DNA from: Mesorhabditis belari
Lineage: Eukaryota; Nematoda; Chromadorea; Rhabditida; Rhabditidae
Direction of reading: 5' to 3'
Assembly: GCA_958450365.1 (NCBI GenBank)
Contig: CAUEEP010000759.1
Coordinates: 3,577,880 to 3,641,879, forward strand
Length of the DNA stretch: 64,000 nt
Each line of letters begins with the position of its first letter. Positions within the stretch are counted from its first letter, which is position 1. The translations under genes were made by a program, and so were the position numbers. This document shows positions 1 to 8,876 of the stretch, piece by piece. Under the pieces are notes generated by a model that was not told where the DNA came from, did not search any database, and saw nothing but the letters and a program-made list of their open reading frames with translations.

Positions 1-48
1 TAGTTTTAACTTCACTTACAAAATCTATAAATCTAAAACTACAAACTA

Positions 49-610
49 CAGGGTGCGTCATAATTATTGCAACAAGATACTCAAGGCATTGCACACCAAG
101 TTTCACTGGAAGAAGATTTTTAAACAGAAATAGCTTTATTTAACAGTAACAAATAAGGAAACAAGAGATCATTCGATATGACCGCCTTTTGCCTTGATAA
201 CAGCCCTTAATCGGTTCGGATATGCCTCCACTGCGGCCCGAATGTCATCTTGAGGAGTCGCCTTCCATCCTTTGGTCAAAGACCTCTTCATAGAATCCAA
301 ACTTGTGTGTTTTCGAGAGCAGACATTAGCCTCTAAGATTGCCCAAATGGAAAAGTCCATCACATTGAGATCCGGTGAGTTTGGAGGCCATTCATCCTTG
401 GTGATCACTGAGGGAAAGTTGGCCACACACCAGTCCTGAACCGTCTTCTTCGTGTGAGCGGGAGCTCCACGAAGAAGACGTCTTGCATCTTGCATGAAGG
501 TCCAATTTTGATTGTTATTGGCTTTACGCGCCCATGACATCACATTCTTGACATCACATTCTTGACAAACGGTCTTTGAACTCTTGTTGCAATAATTATG
601 ACGCACCCTG
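49..610 (-). mobile_element. Internally deleted mariner element with intact 29-bp terminal inverted repeats
   Basis: The ends at 49-77 and 582-610 are identical 29-bp inverted repeats starting CAGGGTGCGTCATAATTATT. They are flanked by TA on both sides (47-48 and 611-612), the usual Tc1/mariner target duplication. Between them the minus strand encodes only the C-terminal part of a transposase (606-169), with QD, APAHT, the WPPNSPDLN block that precedes the last catalytic Asp, and a GGHIE-like tail. The N-terminal HTH domains and the first catalytic Asp are missing. A 7-residue insertion (ARRLLRG) splits the normally continuous QDGAPAHT motif and seems to come from a short local duplication. 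It is therefore non-autonomous, but its ends look usable by a related transposase. Confidence 0.88.
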
Positions 611-624
611 TAGAACTAATAACA

Positions 625-905
625 AAAGAAGAGCGTCTGTCCATTTGTACAGGCTCTTTCTCAGCCGTTTTTGGGCCAAAAAAACTGAAATTGTTAGTCT
701 TAAAATATAGTTGTGCAATTTAAAATAAAGAATTCAAAGTTGAGTGACACGGGGGGTCGAACATACGGTCGAATCTGTTTAGGTGGGCGCCGTAGACAAG
801 CGCGCTGCCAACTGCGCCACGACCACAACGCGGCAATCCCAAAACATCAGCTGTTAGGCGGGCTTTTCGGCTGCTTTCAAACAATAAAGGATATATAAAG
901 CAGAA
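625..905 (-). repeat. tRNA-derived SINE-like element, copy 1
   Basis: On the minus strand about 749-825 reads as a degenerate tRNA head: a box A (TGGCGCAGTTGG), an anticodon-arm region, and a box B (GTTCGACCCC). It lies within a longer sequence that recurs near 60.24-60.51 kb. The shared part includes the tRNA-like region, a body reading (plus strand) ctttctcagccgtttttggg, and a block on the other side reading cttttcggctg. Because both flanks and the tRNA head are shared, this is a dispersed pol III-type repeat rather than a working tRNA gene. Acceptor-stem pairing is poor. The exact ends are not defined. Confidence 0.6.
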
Positions 906-1616
906 GTGACGTCTGTCCGTCAACCATTGACAGGGGTGGGGCTTAGATTGCGTGGAAAACGAGGACCTCCTCGTTCACTCCTCGTTCTGACGTTCCTCGT
1001 TCACTAACGAACATTAGTGACCGAGGAGGTCCTCGTTTTCTGCTGGTAAAGGGTAAAGCAGACATGAAAGCAGAACAAGTAAGGATAAGAAGCAATTGAG
1101 GATAAGAAAGCTGCCACCAGGCACTCTCTAACTCCACCCAGACTATCATAAAAAACCCACAGTATTCTATTATCAGTAAATTAGTAAATGATGAGTAAAT
1201 GATGAGCCAATGAGTTCGTTTTCTTTAGTCTAACTAGACTATTGAATTAACTAGACTAAGCTATTGAATTCCGTTTTTGTATTAGTTAATTGATTGACTT
1301 CTCCCGCAAAAACATTTGATTCTCCGAAAACATCTCTTTCTCTTCTCAATTCATTCATCTTCGTAATTTTAACCCCATCCATCCATTTTCCTCTCTTCAA
1401 ATTCTAATCTCAAGCTATTCTTTTTTCCTTTTTCCCCCAAAACCCGAAATTTCAATCTTCGACCCTTTTCCTTTTCTCTTTTTCCCTTTTTTTCCAAATT
1501 CTTTTCGTTTTTTCATTTTGAAGAGAATTCCTCCACCAATGCCTTAAAATGTATTTGAGTTTTTGAGAATGAAATGAAAATAAAACGAAGCCTGAATTCA
1601 AGAGCTTAAATTAAAG
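906..1616. other. Non-coding stretch, AT- and pyrimidine-rich
   Basis: No gene is recognised. A short inverted pair built on gaggacctcctcgttcac and its complement lies at about 960-1040. The remainder is simple pyrimidine-rich DNA leading into a minisatellite. Confidence 0.5.
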
Positions 1617-1618
1617 AT

Positions 1619-1958
1619 ATTCAAGCAATTCAAGCAATTCAAGCTATTCAAGCAATTCAAGCAATCCAAGCAATTCAAGCTAGTCAAGCAATTCAAGCAA
1701 TTCAAGCTATTCAAGCAATTCAAGCAATCCAAGCAATTCAAGCTAGTCAAGCAATTCAAGCAATTCAAGCTAGTCAAGCTAGTCAAACTAGTCAAGCAAT
1801 TCAAGCAATTCAAGCTATTCAAGCAATTCAAGCAATCCAAGCAATTCAAGCTAGTCAAGCAATTCAAGCAATTCAAGCTATTCAAGCAATCCAAGCAATC
1901 CAAGCAATCCAAGCAATCCAAGCAATCCAAGCAATTCAAGCTAGTCAAGCTATTCAAG
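1619..1958. repeat. Minisatellite, 9-bp unit caagcaatt
   Basis: About 340 bp of tandem 9-bp units (caagcaatt, with caagctagt, caagctatt and caagcaatc variants). The length is a multiple of three, so one frame stays open as a repetitive Leu/Asn/Ser-rich reading frame on the minus strand. There is no sign that this is a real protein. Confidence 0.92.
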
Positions 1959-2654
1959 CCAAGGTCACCCCTTTTGCAAGCTCTTAACTTGTGTGTTTCT
2001 TTTTGACACATTTCCCATCTTTGACATGCTAATCGAATGAGTTTTTTGGTGGGAAAGAGAAGTTTCAGAGAAATCTCATTTTCAGTAAAATTTTCAGCAA
2101 AATCAGTAATTTTAGTAAAATCTACTAAATCAATCGTAATGAATTTCCCATAAACTCGACTAGCATTACTTTTGCGTATTTTTCTTTCACAAAACAAATG
2201 TAGAGTATTTGCGAGATCCGTTCACACGCCTTCCCTCTTTTTCACTTAAAAAAGAAACGCCTTCTCTTTTTTCGCTTAAAAAAGAAACACGCGAGAAATT
2301 CGAGAGTCACAAATGTTTTTTCTTCTGGAATTTTTTGGGATATGTACGTGGAAGTGTGGAAAATTTAGTTTTCAAGAAAATTTTTACACTAGACAGCAAA
2401 TCAATGAACAGATTGAAGCGTTTTACTCTAAAAAGCTGATAGTATGCTTGTTAGTATACAGAGTGCGTAAAAAGTTCTCGGAATTCAATCGCGCATGTTT
2501 TTTAGGCAATCTTTTAATTTGCTAACTTTAATTTAATTTGCTAACTTTAGTTTAATTTGCTTTGTTCCTTTTGAGTAATTATTTTATTTTTCCGTTTGAT
2601 TTTATTACTTTCTTTCTTTCTTTCTTTAGATTTCTTTCTAACATAACTATTTAG

Positions 2655-2996
2655 ATGGCTCGCGCGAGGAATCTTCGACCAGCCATTGAGCGTCTATTGA
2701 AGTCCGTTAGCAATCGCCGAACAGGTCGCGATTCCAAAGAGTACGATTGCCTGAAGAGGATCAAGCTTACTGGCTTGACAAACGATCTCCCACGTTCGGG
2801 CCAAAAACGGCTTAACGGATCGCATGATAGCCACTATTCCAGGAATTGTGAAACGAATCCGAGACATGACAAGATTGATCGATGCGATCCAAGAAAGTTG
2901 ATGCGGCAAATGGTCTGAGAAGAGAAAATTTCCGGAGCTGTTCGTTTGATTGTTCACAAGAAGCTTCACAAATATCCATACAAGATCTAAAAAGCC
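2655..2996 (+). pseudogene. Mariner transposase pseudogene, N-terminal part, interrupted by an LTR retrotransposon
   Basis: In shifting frames the plus strand spells fragments of a Tc1/mariner DNA-binding region. There is a helix-turn-helix like IAEQVAIPKSTIA near 2710-2750, then IPGIVKRIRDM, then SGAVRLIVHKKLHKYPYKI just before 2992. The reading continues after the retrotransposon at 5737 as KAHGLTDRMIATRLD, which is the expected next block of the family. Several stop codons and frame changes are present. The break is exactly at the 5-bp target duplication AAGCC, so the insertion happened into an existing transposase copy. Confidence 0.7.
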
Positions 2997-3440
2997 TGTG
3001 GCGAATAGCCACTAAAAGTTAACTCTGACAGCCTAAAAATTGGAAAAATATTGAGGAAATCGGTGCGCCTTCATTTTATTTCGCGCCCCAAATCATTTAT
3101 TGTTTTGTAGCTTGTTAGCTGAGTATCTTGTGTTAAAGCCTATATAAGGCAACTGTTGTTCATTTGTTTTTGTTATCTTTCATTTGTTTTTTCTGCTTTC
3201 CTCAGATTTTGTGTGAAAGTTGTGTCCTAATTAGGACGAAATTGCTTCTGTTCTTATCGTCACTTTAATTCAATTGTCGATATTGTGTGAAAGTTGCTCA
3301 AGTGAGAGCCCAAAGATTCCGAATCAATCGGCTATTGAATAAAGTGCTTTTTTTAGTTCAAGAGAGATCAGATATCTCAAAACAAGAAATAACGTGTCTT
3401 GAGTGAAGAGTACCAAGCACAAAAAGAATATTTCTTTACA
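2997..3440 (+). repeat. 5' LTR of the Bel/Pao element
   Basis: It starts TG and ends CA, as LTRs do. It matches 5292-5736 almost base for base. A TATATAA-like motif lies near 3140 and AATAAA near 3338, both plausible transcription signals. Confidence 0.93.
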
Positions 3441-3498
3441 CGCAGTCCGGTCCTTACCACCACAAGAACACTGTGCAAAAATTAAAGTTGAAGCTTAA

Positions 3499-4278
3499 AA
3501 TATCCAAACCCTAGCCGATTATGGCATACAATGGAAATTTACAGTCCCACATGCACCGTGGCAGGGAGGGATATATGAAAGATTAATCGGTTGTGTCAAA
3601 CTAGCACTGGGAAAGATAAAACACGGAAGAGGAATATCCAAGCAACTACTGGAGGTTATCATAGTAGAAATTGAAGGCTTTGTCAACAGCCGCCCCCTGA
3701 CTTACTTAGACGAAGAACAGTCAGAAAGATTGATTCGCCCAATAGATTTTCTGTTACCCGGCGTAAAATTGAACCTTGAAATTGAAAGTTGCCCAGATCA
3801 GAGCGATCCGGATTATCAAGACAAGATTATAAAAACTCATGAAGATGTCAAAAGAAAAATTGAAACCACAGAATACTACCTCAACTTGGTGTGGAAAACA
3901 TTTCATAACAGCTACATGCACTCATTACGAGAAAGTGGCAAACACGCAAGTAAGCGAGAATCAAAAGTAGCTATTCAAGTTGGCGAAATTGTACTGATAA
4001 TGAAAGAAGACGTAAAAAGAGGTTCTTACGCAAAAGGCAAAATTATACGCTTAATGGCAGGCGCAGATGGAAAAATTCGAAGTGCTATTGTCAAAACAGG
4101 CAATAATAAGCAAATTGAAAGACCAATCAATCTGTTGATCCCACTAGAAATTCGCGCTGAAGAAAACTTTGAAAAACCGTGCGAAATTACGTCGAAAAAA
4201 GCAACACTACGTAAGAATACGCCAAGAGCCGCAAAAGGCAAAGTAAATTATCGGAAAGCGCCAGATGGCGATTTTTGA
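3499..4278 (+). pseudogene. Pol remnant: integrase C-terminal part of a Bel/Pao element
   Basis: An open frame of about 260 codons following a stop at 3496-3498. It contains GIQWKFTVPHAPWQGGIYER, the conserved end of the retroviral-type integrase core carrying the catalytic Glu region. It then has FVNSRPLTYL and a C-terminal part with VGEIVLIMKED and LLIPLEI, like the domain that follows integrase in Pao elements (DUF5641-like). Upstream pol domains are absent, so this is a deletion product. A Met at 3730 is probably not a genuine start. Confidence 0.82.
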
Positions 4279-4465
4279 GCATTTCGACAAATCCACAAAG
4301 CTCGCGCTTCCGTAACAAATTGTATATTTTTTCGAACCACACCTTCTGAATTTAATATTGAAAAATTTAAATCAAACTCATTAACCCGTCGAACGTTATT
4401 TTTATCAAGATTCCCCCTTTCTTAAAATTTCTCTTTCAACAAGATTTTTTTTAAACAACATTTCA

Positions 4466-5083
4466 ATGTTTAAATTACAGGAGATGCCTGCCAAAAACGA
4501 GGACAACACGATAGAGAGCCCCAATACGCTCGAGGTGAAACAGTTAATGGAGAAGATGGACGAGAAATTTTTGGGAATCACGTCGATGATCAACGAAACA
4601 ACGGACAAGCTATCGAGCGCTATTTTCACGGAGACACTTGCCACTTCGGCCTCAATCAAAGACGACTTGAGGGAGATGTTCGTCGAATGGAAGGAGAACA
4701 TTGAAGAAACAATCAATCAACAGCTCAATAAGCTGAGGCGAGAGCTGATTGAGGACTTGAACGATTCAGAGGAACCACCCATGAAGCGAAAAGTAATAAC
4801 AACTAACACTCAACGTCACGTGAAAAAAGATTGCATCTTCTGTGGAACCAAGACCTGCAGAGACATAGTCAAGTGTTCAATGAAGATGGAATATTTTGAC
4901 AGAATGAGGATCGCGACAATGAACAGAATATGCCAAATCTCGAAGAACTGCTTAAAAGAGCATCCGGGACCCTGCAACAAGTCGATCATCACCTGCAGCC
5001 ATTGCAGCGGTCGACATCATGTGGCTTTCTGTGAAAAGCTTGGAATCGAAATGATCAAGAATCAATCTTCATGCAAATATTAG
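4466..5083 (+). CDS. Gag-like zinc-knuckle ORF inside the LTR element
   Basis: A complete 205-residue frame inside the LTR element, downstream of the integrase remnant. Residues about 1-95 are acidic and likely coiled coil. Residues about 120-195 are Cys/His-rich: CIFCG..., then CLKEHPGPC, then CSHCSGRHHVAFC. This double knuckle layout resembles the C-terminal part of gag in nematode Bel/Pao elements (the region before the A17-type protease). Gag normally precedes pol, so a position after integrase is unusual. Either the deletion rearranged the element or this is a separate third ORF. Function inferred from family resemblance only. Confidence 0.6.
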   Translation: MFKLQEMPAKNEDNTIESPNTLEVKQLMEKMDEKFLGITSMINETTDKLSSAIFTETLATSASIKDDLREMFVEWKENIEETINQQLNKLRRELIEDLNDSEEPPMKRKVITTNTQRHVKKDCIFCGTKTCRDIVKCSMKMEYFDRMRIATMNRICQISKNCLKEHPGPCNKSIITCSHCSGRHHVAFCEKLGIEMIKNQSSCKY

Positions 5084-5291
5084 TTGTTGTCTTTTCCCGT
5101 CCCCTACCCCTCGTTCAAAATTTGCTCTTTTTCAAGATTTAAATCCTTCCCTACAAAATTCCTCGTGCACAAGGTTTCCTCAAAAAATTTAAACTTTCTC
5201 TGTTAAGATTGTCGCAGAACAAATTTCCGCTTCACATTTGCGTTGCGGGGGAGAATCCAGAGTAAACTCTGAATCATTTTGGAGGTCGGAG

Positions 5292-5736
5292 TGTGGCGAA
5301 TAGCCACTAAAAGTTAACTCTGACAGCCTAAAAAATTGGAAAAATATTGAGGAAATCGGTGCGCCTTCATTTTATTTCGCGCCCCAAATCATTTATTGTT
5401 TTGTAGCTTGTTAGCTGAGTATCTTGTGTTAAAGCCTATATAAGGCAACTGTTGTTCATTTGTTTTTGTTATCTTTCATTTGTTTTTTCTGCTTTCCTCA
5501 GATTTTGTGTGAAAGTTGTGTCCTAATTAGGACGAAATTGCTTCTGTTCTTATCGTCACTTTAATTCAATTGTCGATATTGTGTGAAAGTTGCTCAAGTG
5601 AGAGCCCAAAGATTCCGAATCAATCGGCTATTGAATAAAGTGCTTTTTTTAGTTCAAGAGAGATCAGATATCTCAAAACAAGAAATAACGTGTCTTGAGT
5701 GAAGAGTACCAAGCACAAAAAGAATATTTCTTTACA
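5292..5736 (+). repeat. 3' LTR of the Bel/Pao element
   Basis: Nearly identical partner of 2997-3440, followed directly by the second copy of the AAGCC target duplication. Confidence 0.93.
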
Positions 5737-6152
5737 AAGCCCACGGCTTAACCGATCGCATGATAGCGACCCGTTTGGACCCTTGCAAGAAGCTAAAGCA
5801 AGAAGCTGAAGCAAGCAGCTGAAGCAAGAAGCTGAAGCAAGCAGCTGAAGCAAGAAGCTGAAGCAAGCAGCTGAAGCAAGAAGACGAAGCAAGCGGCTGA
5901 AACAAGAAGCTGAAGCAAGCAGCTGAAGCAAGCAGCTGAAGCAAGCAGCTGAAGCAAGCAGCTGAAGCAAGCAGCTGAAGCAAGAAGACGAAGCAAGCGG
6001 CTGAAACAAGAAGCTGAAGCAAGCAGCTGAAGCAAGAAGCTGAAGCAAGCAGCTGAAGCAAGAAGACGAAGCAAGCGGCTGAAACAAGAAGCTGAAGCAA
6101 GCAGCTGAAGCAAGAAGCTGAAGCAAGCAGCTGAAGCAAGAAGCTGAAGCAA
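5737..6152 (+). repeat. Minisatellite (12-bp unit) grown inside the mariner transposase frame
   Basis: Right after the LTR element the interrupted transposase resumes (KAHGLTDRMIATRLDPCKKL). Its codons then run straight into a tandem array of 12-bp units, agctgaagcaag with g/c variation, from about 5787 to 6152. The first unit overlaps the CKKLKQ codons that normally follow in this family, so the array looks like an expansion of transposase sequence rather than an unrelated insertion. Long frames across the array on the minus strand are artefacts of the repeat. Confidence 0.82.
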
Positions 6153-6794
6153 GAAGCAAAAAGTCTCCTGTATCTTTATCTGCATTCCAAAAAGTAACAA
6201 TTTAGTAAACTAAAAAAGATTTATTCTTTTTTGAAATGGTTGCTAAGTGGGTGGCATTATTCATTTTTCGATGGGCTGTCTCTCTTTACTCTTTTCCTTC
6301 CAAAAAGAAAGCTAATTTCAGGATAACTTCTCACTCAGAACTCGGAAAACTTTCAAAAAGATATAGAATTGAATTTTTAGTCTACTAAATGTAGATTTGT
6401 CTTTGTTGTGCTTTGCTTTTTGAGTCTTTAGCCTACTAAATGCAAATTTACCTTTGTTGTGCTAAAAGCATGCCATTTTTAAGCCTTTGAAGAGATCCCT
6501 GGGGAAATTTTTGCTTTCAACGAGGTGAAAAAACACAGCCACCAAAATTCCTTGGCCCATTTTGTTTCATTTTGTCCAAATTTCTCATTTCTTAACGCTC
6601 TCATCTTCTTTCTTTCTTCTTTCTTCTTTCTTTTGATTCTTTTGTTTGTGAGTGTGTGAATGTGTTTGTTCTTCTCACGTGTGTGTCTTTGAAGGAAAAG
6701 CCCACAATTTCCTTTCATTTGCTTCGTTTTCATTTGCTTCGTCTTTTCCAGATTGTTGAGATGGAATGAATGAGGGAAAGTCCTTCAAACATTC
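6153..6794. other. Non-coding spacer
   Basis: No gene recognised. A short direct repeat (tctactaaatgtagatt / cctactaaatgcaaatt) with its following sequence occurs at about 6380 and 6432. The rest is pyrimidine-rich simple sequence. Confidence 0.5.
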
Positions 6795-7554
6795 ATAAAT
6801 GAATTCTACAAAGCAAAACGTTTGGCAACAAAACGACTAGCGACCAGTCGCTTCATCTTCTTTGCCTTGGCAAGGCGCTGAGCCTTCATTCGATCATTCA
6901 AAAAATGTCCTCAAGCAAATTTGTAGCTAAACATGTTAAGCCTCTTCCTAACAATCGTTTGCACTTGTTGATTTTCAACGATTTTGCGAGGCTTTGCATC
7001 GAAATGTTGCATCTGGGTTTCGACGAATTGTTGATCTTGATGCTGTTGTTGATGCTGTTGATGATGTTGATGTTGATGTTGTTAATGTTGATGTTGTTGA
7101 TGTTGATGTTGTTGATGTTGATCCTGATCTTGTTGATGTTAATCCTCATCTTGTTGATGTTGATCCTGATCTTGTTGATGTTGATCCTGATCCTGTTGAT
7201 GTTGATCTTGTTGATGCTGATCCTGATCTTGTTGGTGTTGATCCTGATCTTGTTGATGTTGATCCTGATCTTGTTGATGCTGATCCTGATCCTGTTGATG
7301 TTGATCTTGTTGATGTTGATCCTCATCTTGTTGATGTTGATCTTGTTGATGTTGATGTTGATCCTGATCTTGTTGATGTTCTCTGGAGTGATAGCGGTCG
7401 ATGGCCTTCCACTCCACTCTGCTTCATTTCCCAACTCTTGATAACGATCCACTGTCCGTTTGACCTTCATTTTGTTACATCCTCGTCCAATTTCTGGATT
7501 CTTGAATCCACGCTTGTCCAACTCGATATTGATGCGTTCCTTATCGCCTGTCAT
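6795..7554 (-). pseudogene. Mariner transposase pseudogene split by a 9/21-bp minisatellite
   Basis: Read on the minus strand from 7554, the frame starts MTGDKERINIELDKRGF and continues to SGRPSTAITPENINKIR, a typical mariner paired-domain linker. From about 7380 down to 7019 the codons turn into a tandem array (Asn-Ile-Asn-Lys-Ile-Arg-like units). The transposase then resumes as NISMQSLAKSLKINK, followed with a frame change by MFSYKFA and LNDRMKAQRLAKAKKM (to about 6795). The repeat unit matches the ENINKIR codons next to it, so it probably grew from them. Catalytic domains are missing. Confidence 0.75.
7019..7380. repeat. Minisatellite inside a mariner transposase relic
   Basis: Tandem gatgttgatcctgatcttgt-type units (9-bp core gatgttgat with gatcctgat variants) over about 360 bp. 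Because all units are multiples of three, five of the six frames stay open, which produces several long but meaningless reading frames. Confidence 0.9.
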
Positions 7555-7654
7555 CCTAAAAAATCAAAGTTAAAAACATGTAAACATTAAAAACAAACAA
7601 CAAAAAAAGTAATGAAATCAATAAAATCAAAAATACACTAATTTCAGTAGAAAA

Positions 7655-7850
7655 CAGATAAGATAGTTGTTTTAAGATAACAATAAGATAGTTGTTCAAG
7701 AAAAATTGTTGCTGAACGACGAATTCGCGAATGGAGATCGCAGGAAAACAAATTGGTGATGTTTAACAAAGGTAGTGGTAGTTTATCAAAGAAGCTATCT
7801 GGTAGTGGGCGTCCACTTCGCTTAGACTTTTCTTCAATTTTCAAAAATTA
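7655..7850 (+). pseudogene. Possible pogo/CENP-B-like HTH transposase fragment
   Basis: The plus strand reads IVAERRIREWRSQENKL, then LSKKLSGSGRPLRL. A REW..Q..KL helix followed by a KKL.G.GRPL hook resembles the N-terminal DNA-binding domain of pogo/Tigger-type transposases. Only about 45 codons remain, with no catalytic domain. It could also be chance resemblance in a short frame. Confidence 0.35.
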
Positions 7851-8833
7851 ACAAAACTTTCCAGCCACCCTATATTCTTGATCACAACAATCACGCATTA
7901 GGACAGCTTTTGAATATGATATAGAAATGGATAGGACAGCTTTTAAAAGTATTCCTGATGAGCTCTGTTTTTCCAACTTTATCTTTTCTAAGCTTTCTAA
8001 CTTTATCTAAGCTAAATCCACATTTATTAGTTTGTTGTTTTTGGTGATGGGGGAAAAACGCGAGAATTTGATGGGGTTGTCGGAAGGGAAAGGTGGGGAG
8101 GAGGGGGAAGGGGCGGGGCCTATCCACCCGCTGTTCTCTCTCCTCTAGGGTACCCCATCTAAACAACAGAGAGCACCCCATATTCTTCTTCTTTTCTCCT
8201 TTCTTCACCCATTCCTATGTCTTTATATGTAGTACCTTTTTGGTGGAATCTCGCCTCTTTTTCTCCCCTCCCTGAAGAGCTCAAATCGGGGCACCCCTCC
8301 ACTTTGCACCCTCTTTTCATCAAAACGGCCATTTCATCTAAATCCATTGGGCTTTTTGAAGTTTTATTACTTTGTTGTAGATGTTTATATCAGAGATTTA
8401 GATCAGAGATTTAGATCAGAGATTTAGATCAGAGCTTTAGATCAGAGCTTTAGATCAGAGCTTTAGATCAGAGCTTTAGATTAGAGCTTTATATCTTAGA
8501 TATTTAGTCTATGTTTGATCTTAATGTTTTGAATAAGTCTATGTTTGATCTTAATGATCAAACTCTATCTGTCTGATCTTAATGATCTTAAATTAATAAG
8601 TCTAGGTTTGCTTTTCTTTTCTTTAGAGTTCTTTATTAAACTTTCTTTATGCAAATTGAGCTTCCTTTTTCAGTTTTGAGCTTCCTTTGAGCTTCCTTTT
8701 TCAGTTTATTCACTTTATTCAGTTTTTTCACTTTATTCACTTTATTCACTCAATTCAGTCTATTCAGTTTTACTGTATCTTCAAAGTATTTTCCGTTTTT
8801 CCGTCTACGAATGTCTACATTTAACGATTTCAG
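7851..8833. other. Upstream region of kal-1
   Basis: No coding sequence is recognised. It contains a G-rich/C-rich patch at 8046-8150, a 13-bp tandem repeat (gatttagatcaga, about 8386-8478) and AT-rich simple sequence up to the kal-1 leader. Promoter elements of kal-1 would be expected here but none can be identified by eye. Confidence 0.4.
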
Positions 8834-8876
8834 ATTGTAGCTGAATGTCCAAAGCTCATCCGCATCATCCAATACA
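8834..8876 (+). promoter_or_regulatory. kal-1: kal-1 5' leader with acceptor-like TTTCAG (possible spliced-leader site)
   Basis: The sequence gatttcag ends at 8833, 43 bp before the start codon. A canonical nematode acceptor so close to the ATG, with no obvious upstream exon, fits trans-splicing of a spliced leader. Inference only. Confidence 0.4.

Larger units (their letters stand above)
2997..5736 (+). mobile_element. Bel/Pao-type LTR retrotransposon, internally deleted, with 5-bp TSD
   Basis: Two near-identical long terminal repeats (2997-3440 and 5292-5736) begin TGTGGCG and end TTTACA. They are flanked by the same 5-bp sequence AAGCC (2992-2996 and 5737-5741). The internal part is only about 1.85 kb. 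It keeps the end of an integrase and a gag-like zinc-knuckle frame, and has lost protease, reverse transcriptase and RNase H. LTR identity looks very high by eye (few mismatches over about 445 bp), so the insertion appears recent. A related LTR lies at 62.5 kb. Confidence 0.93.

Noticed and set aside
1598..2197. Long minus-strand frame with Leu/Asn/Ser/Cys repeats
   Set aside because: It is a 9-bp minisatellite read in a frame without stops; no start context or domain.
5620..6200. Three overlapping long Leu/Ala/Ser/Cys-rich frames
   Set aside because: All are readings of the 12-bp array; a unit length divisible by three keeps frames open.
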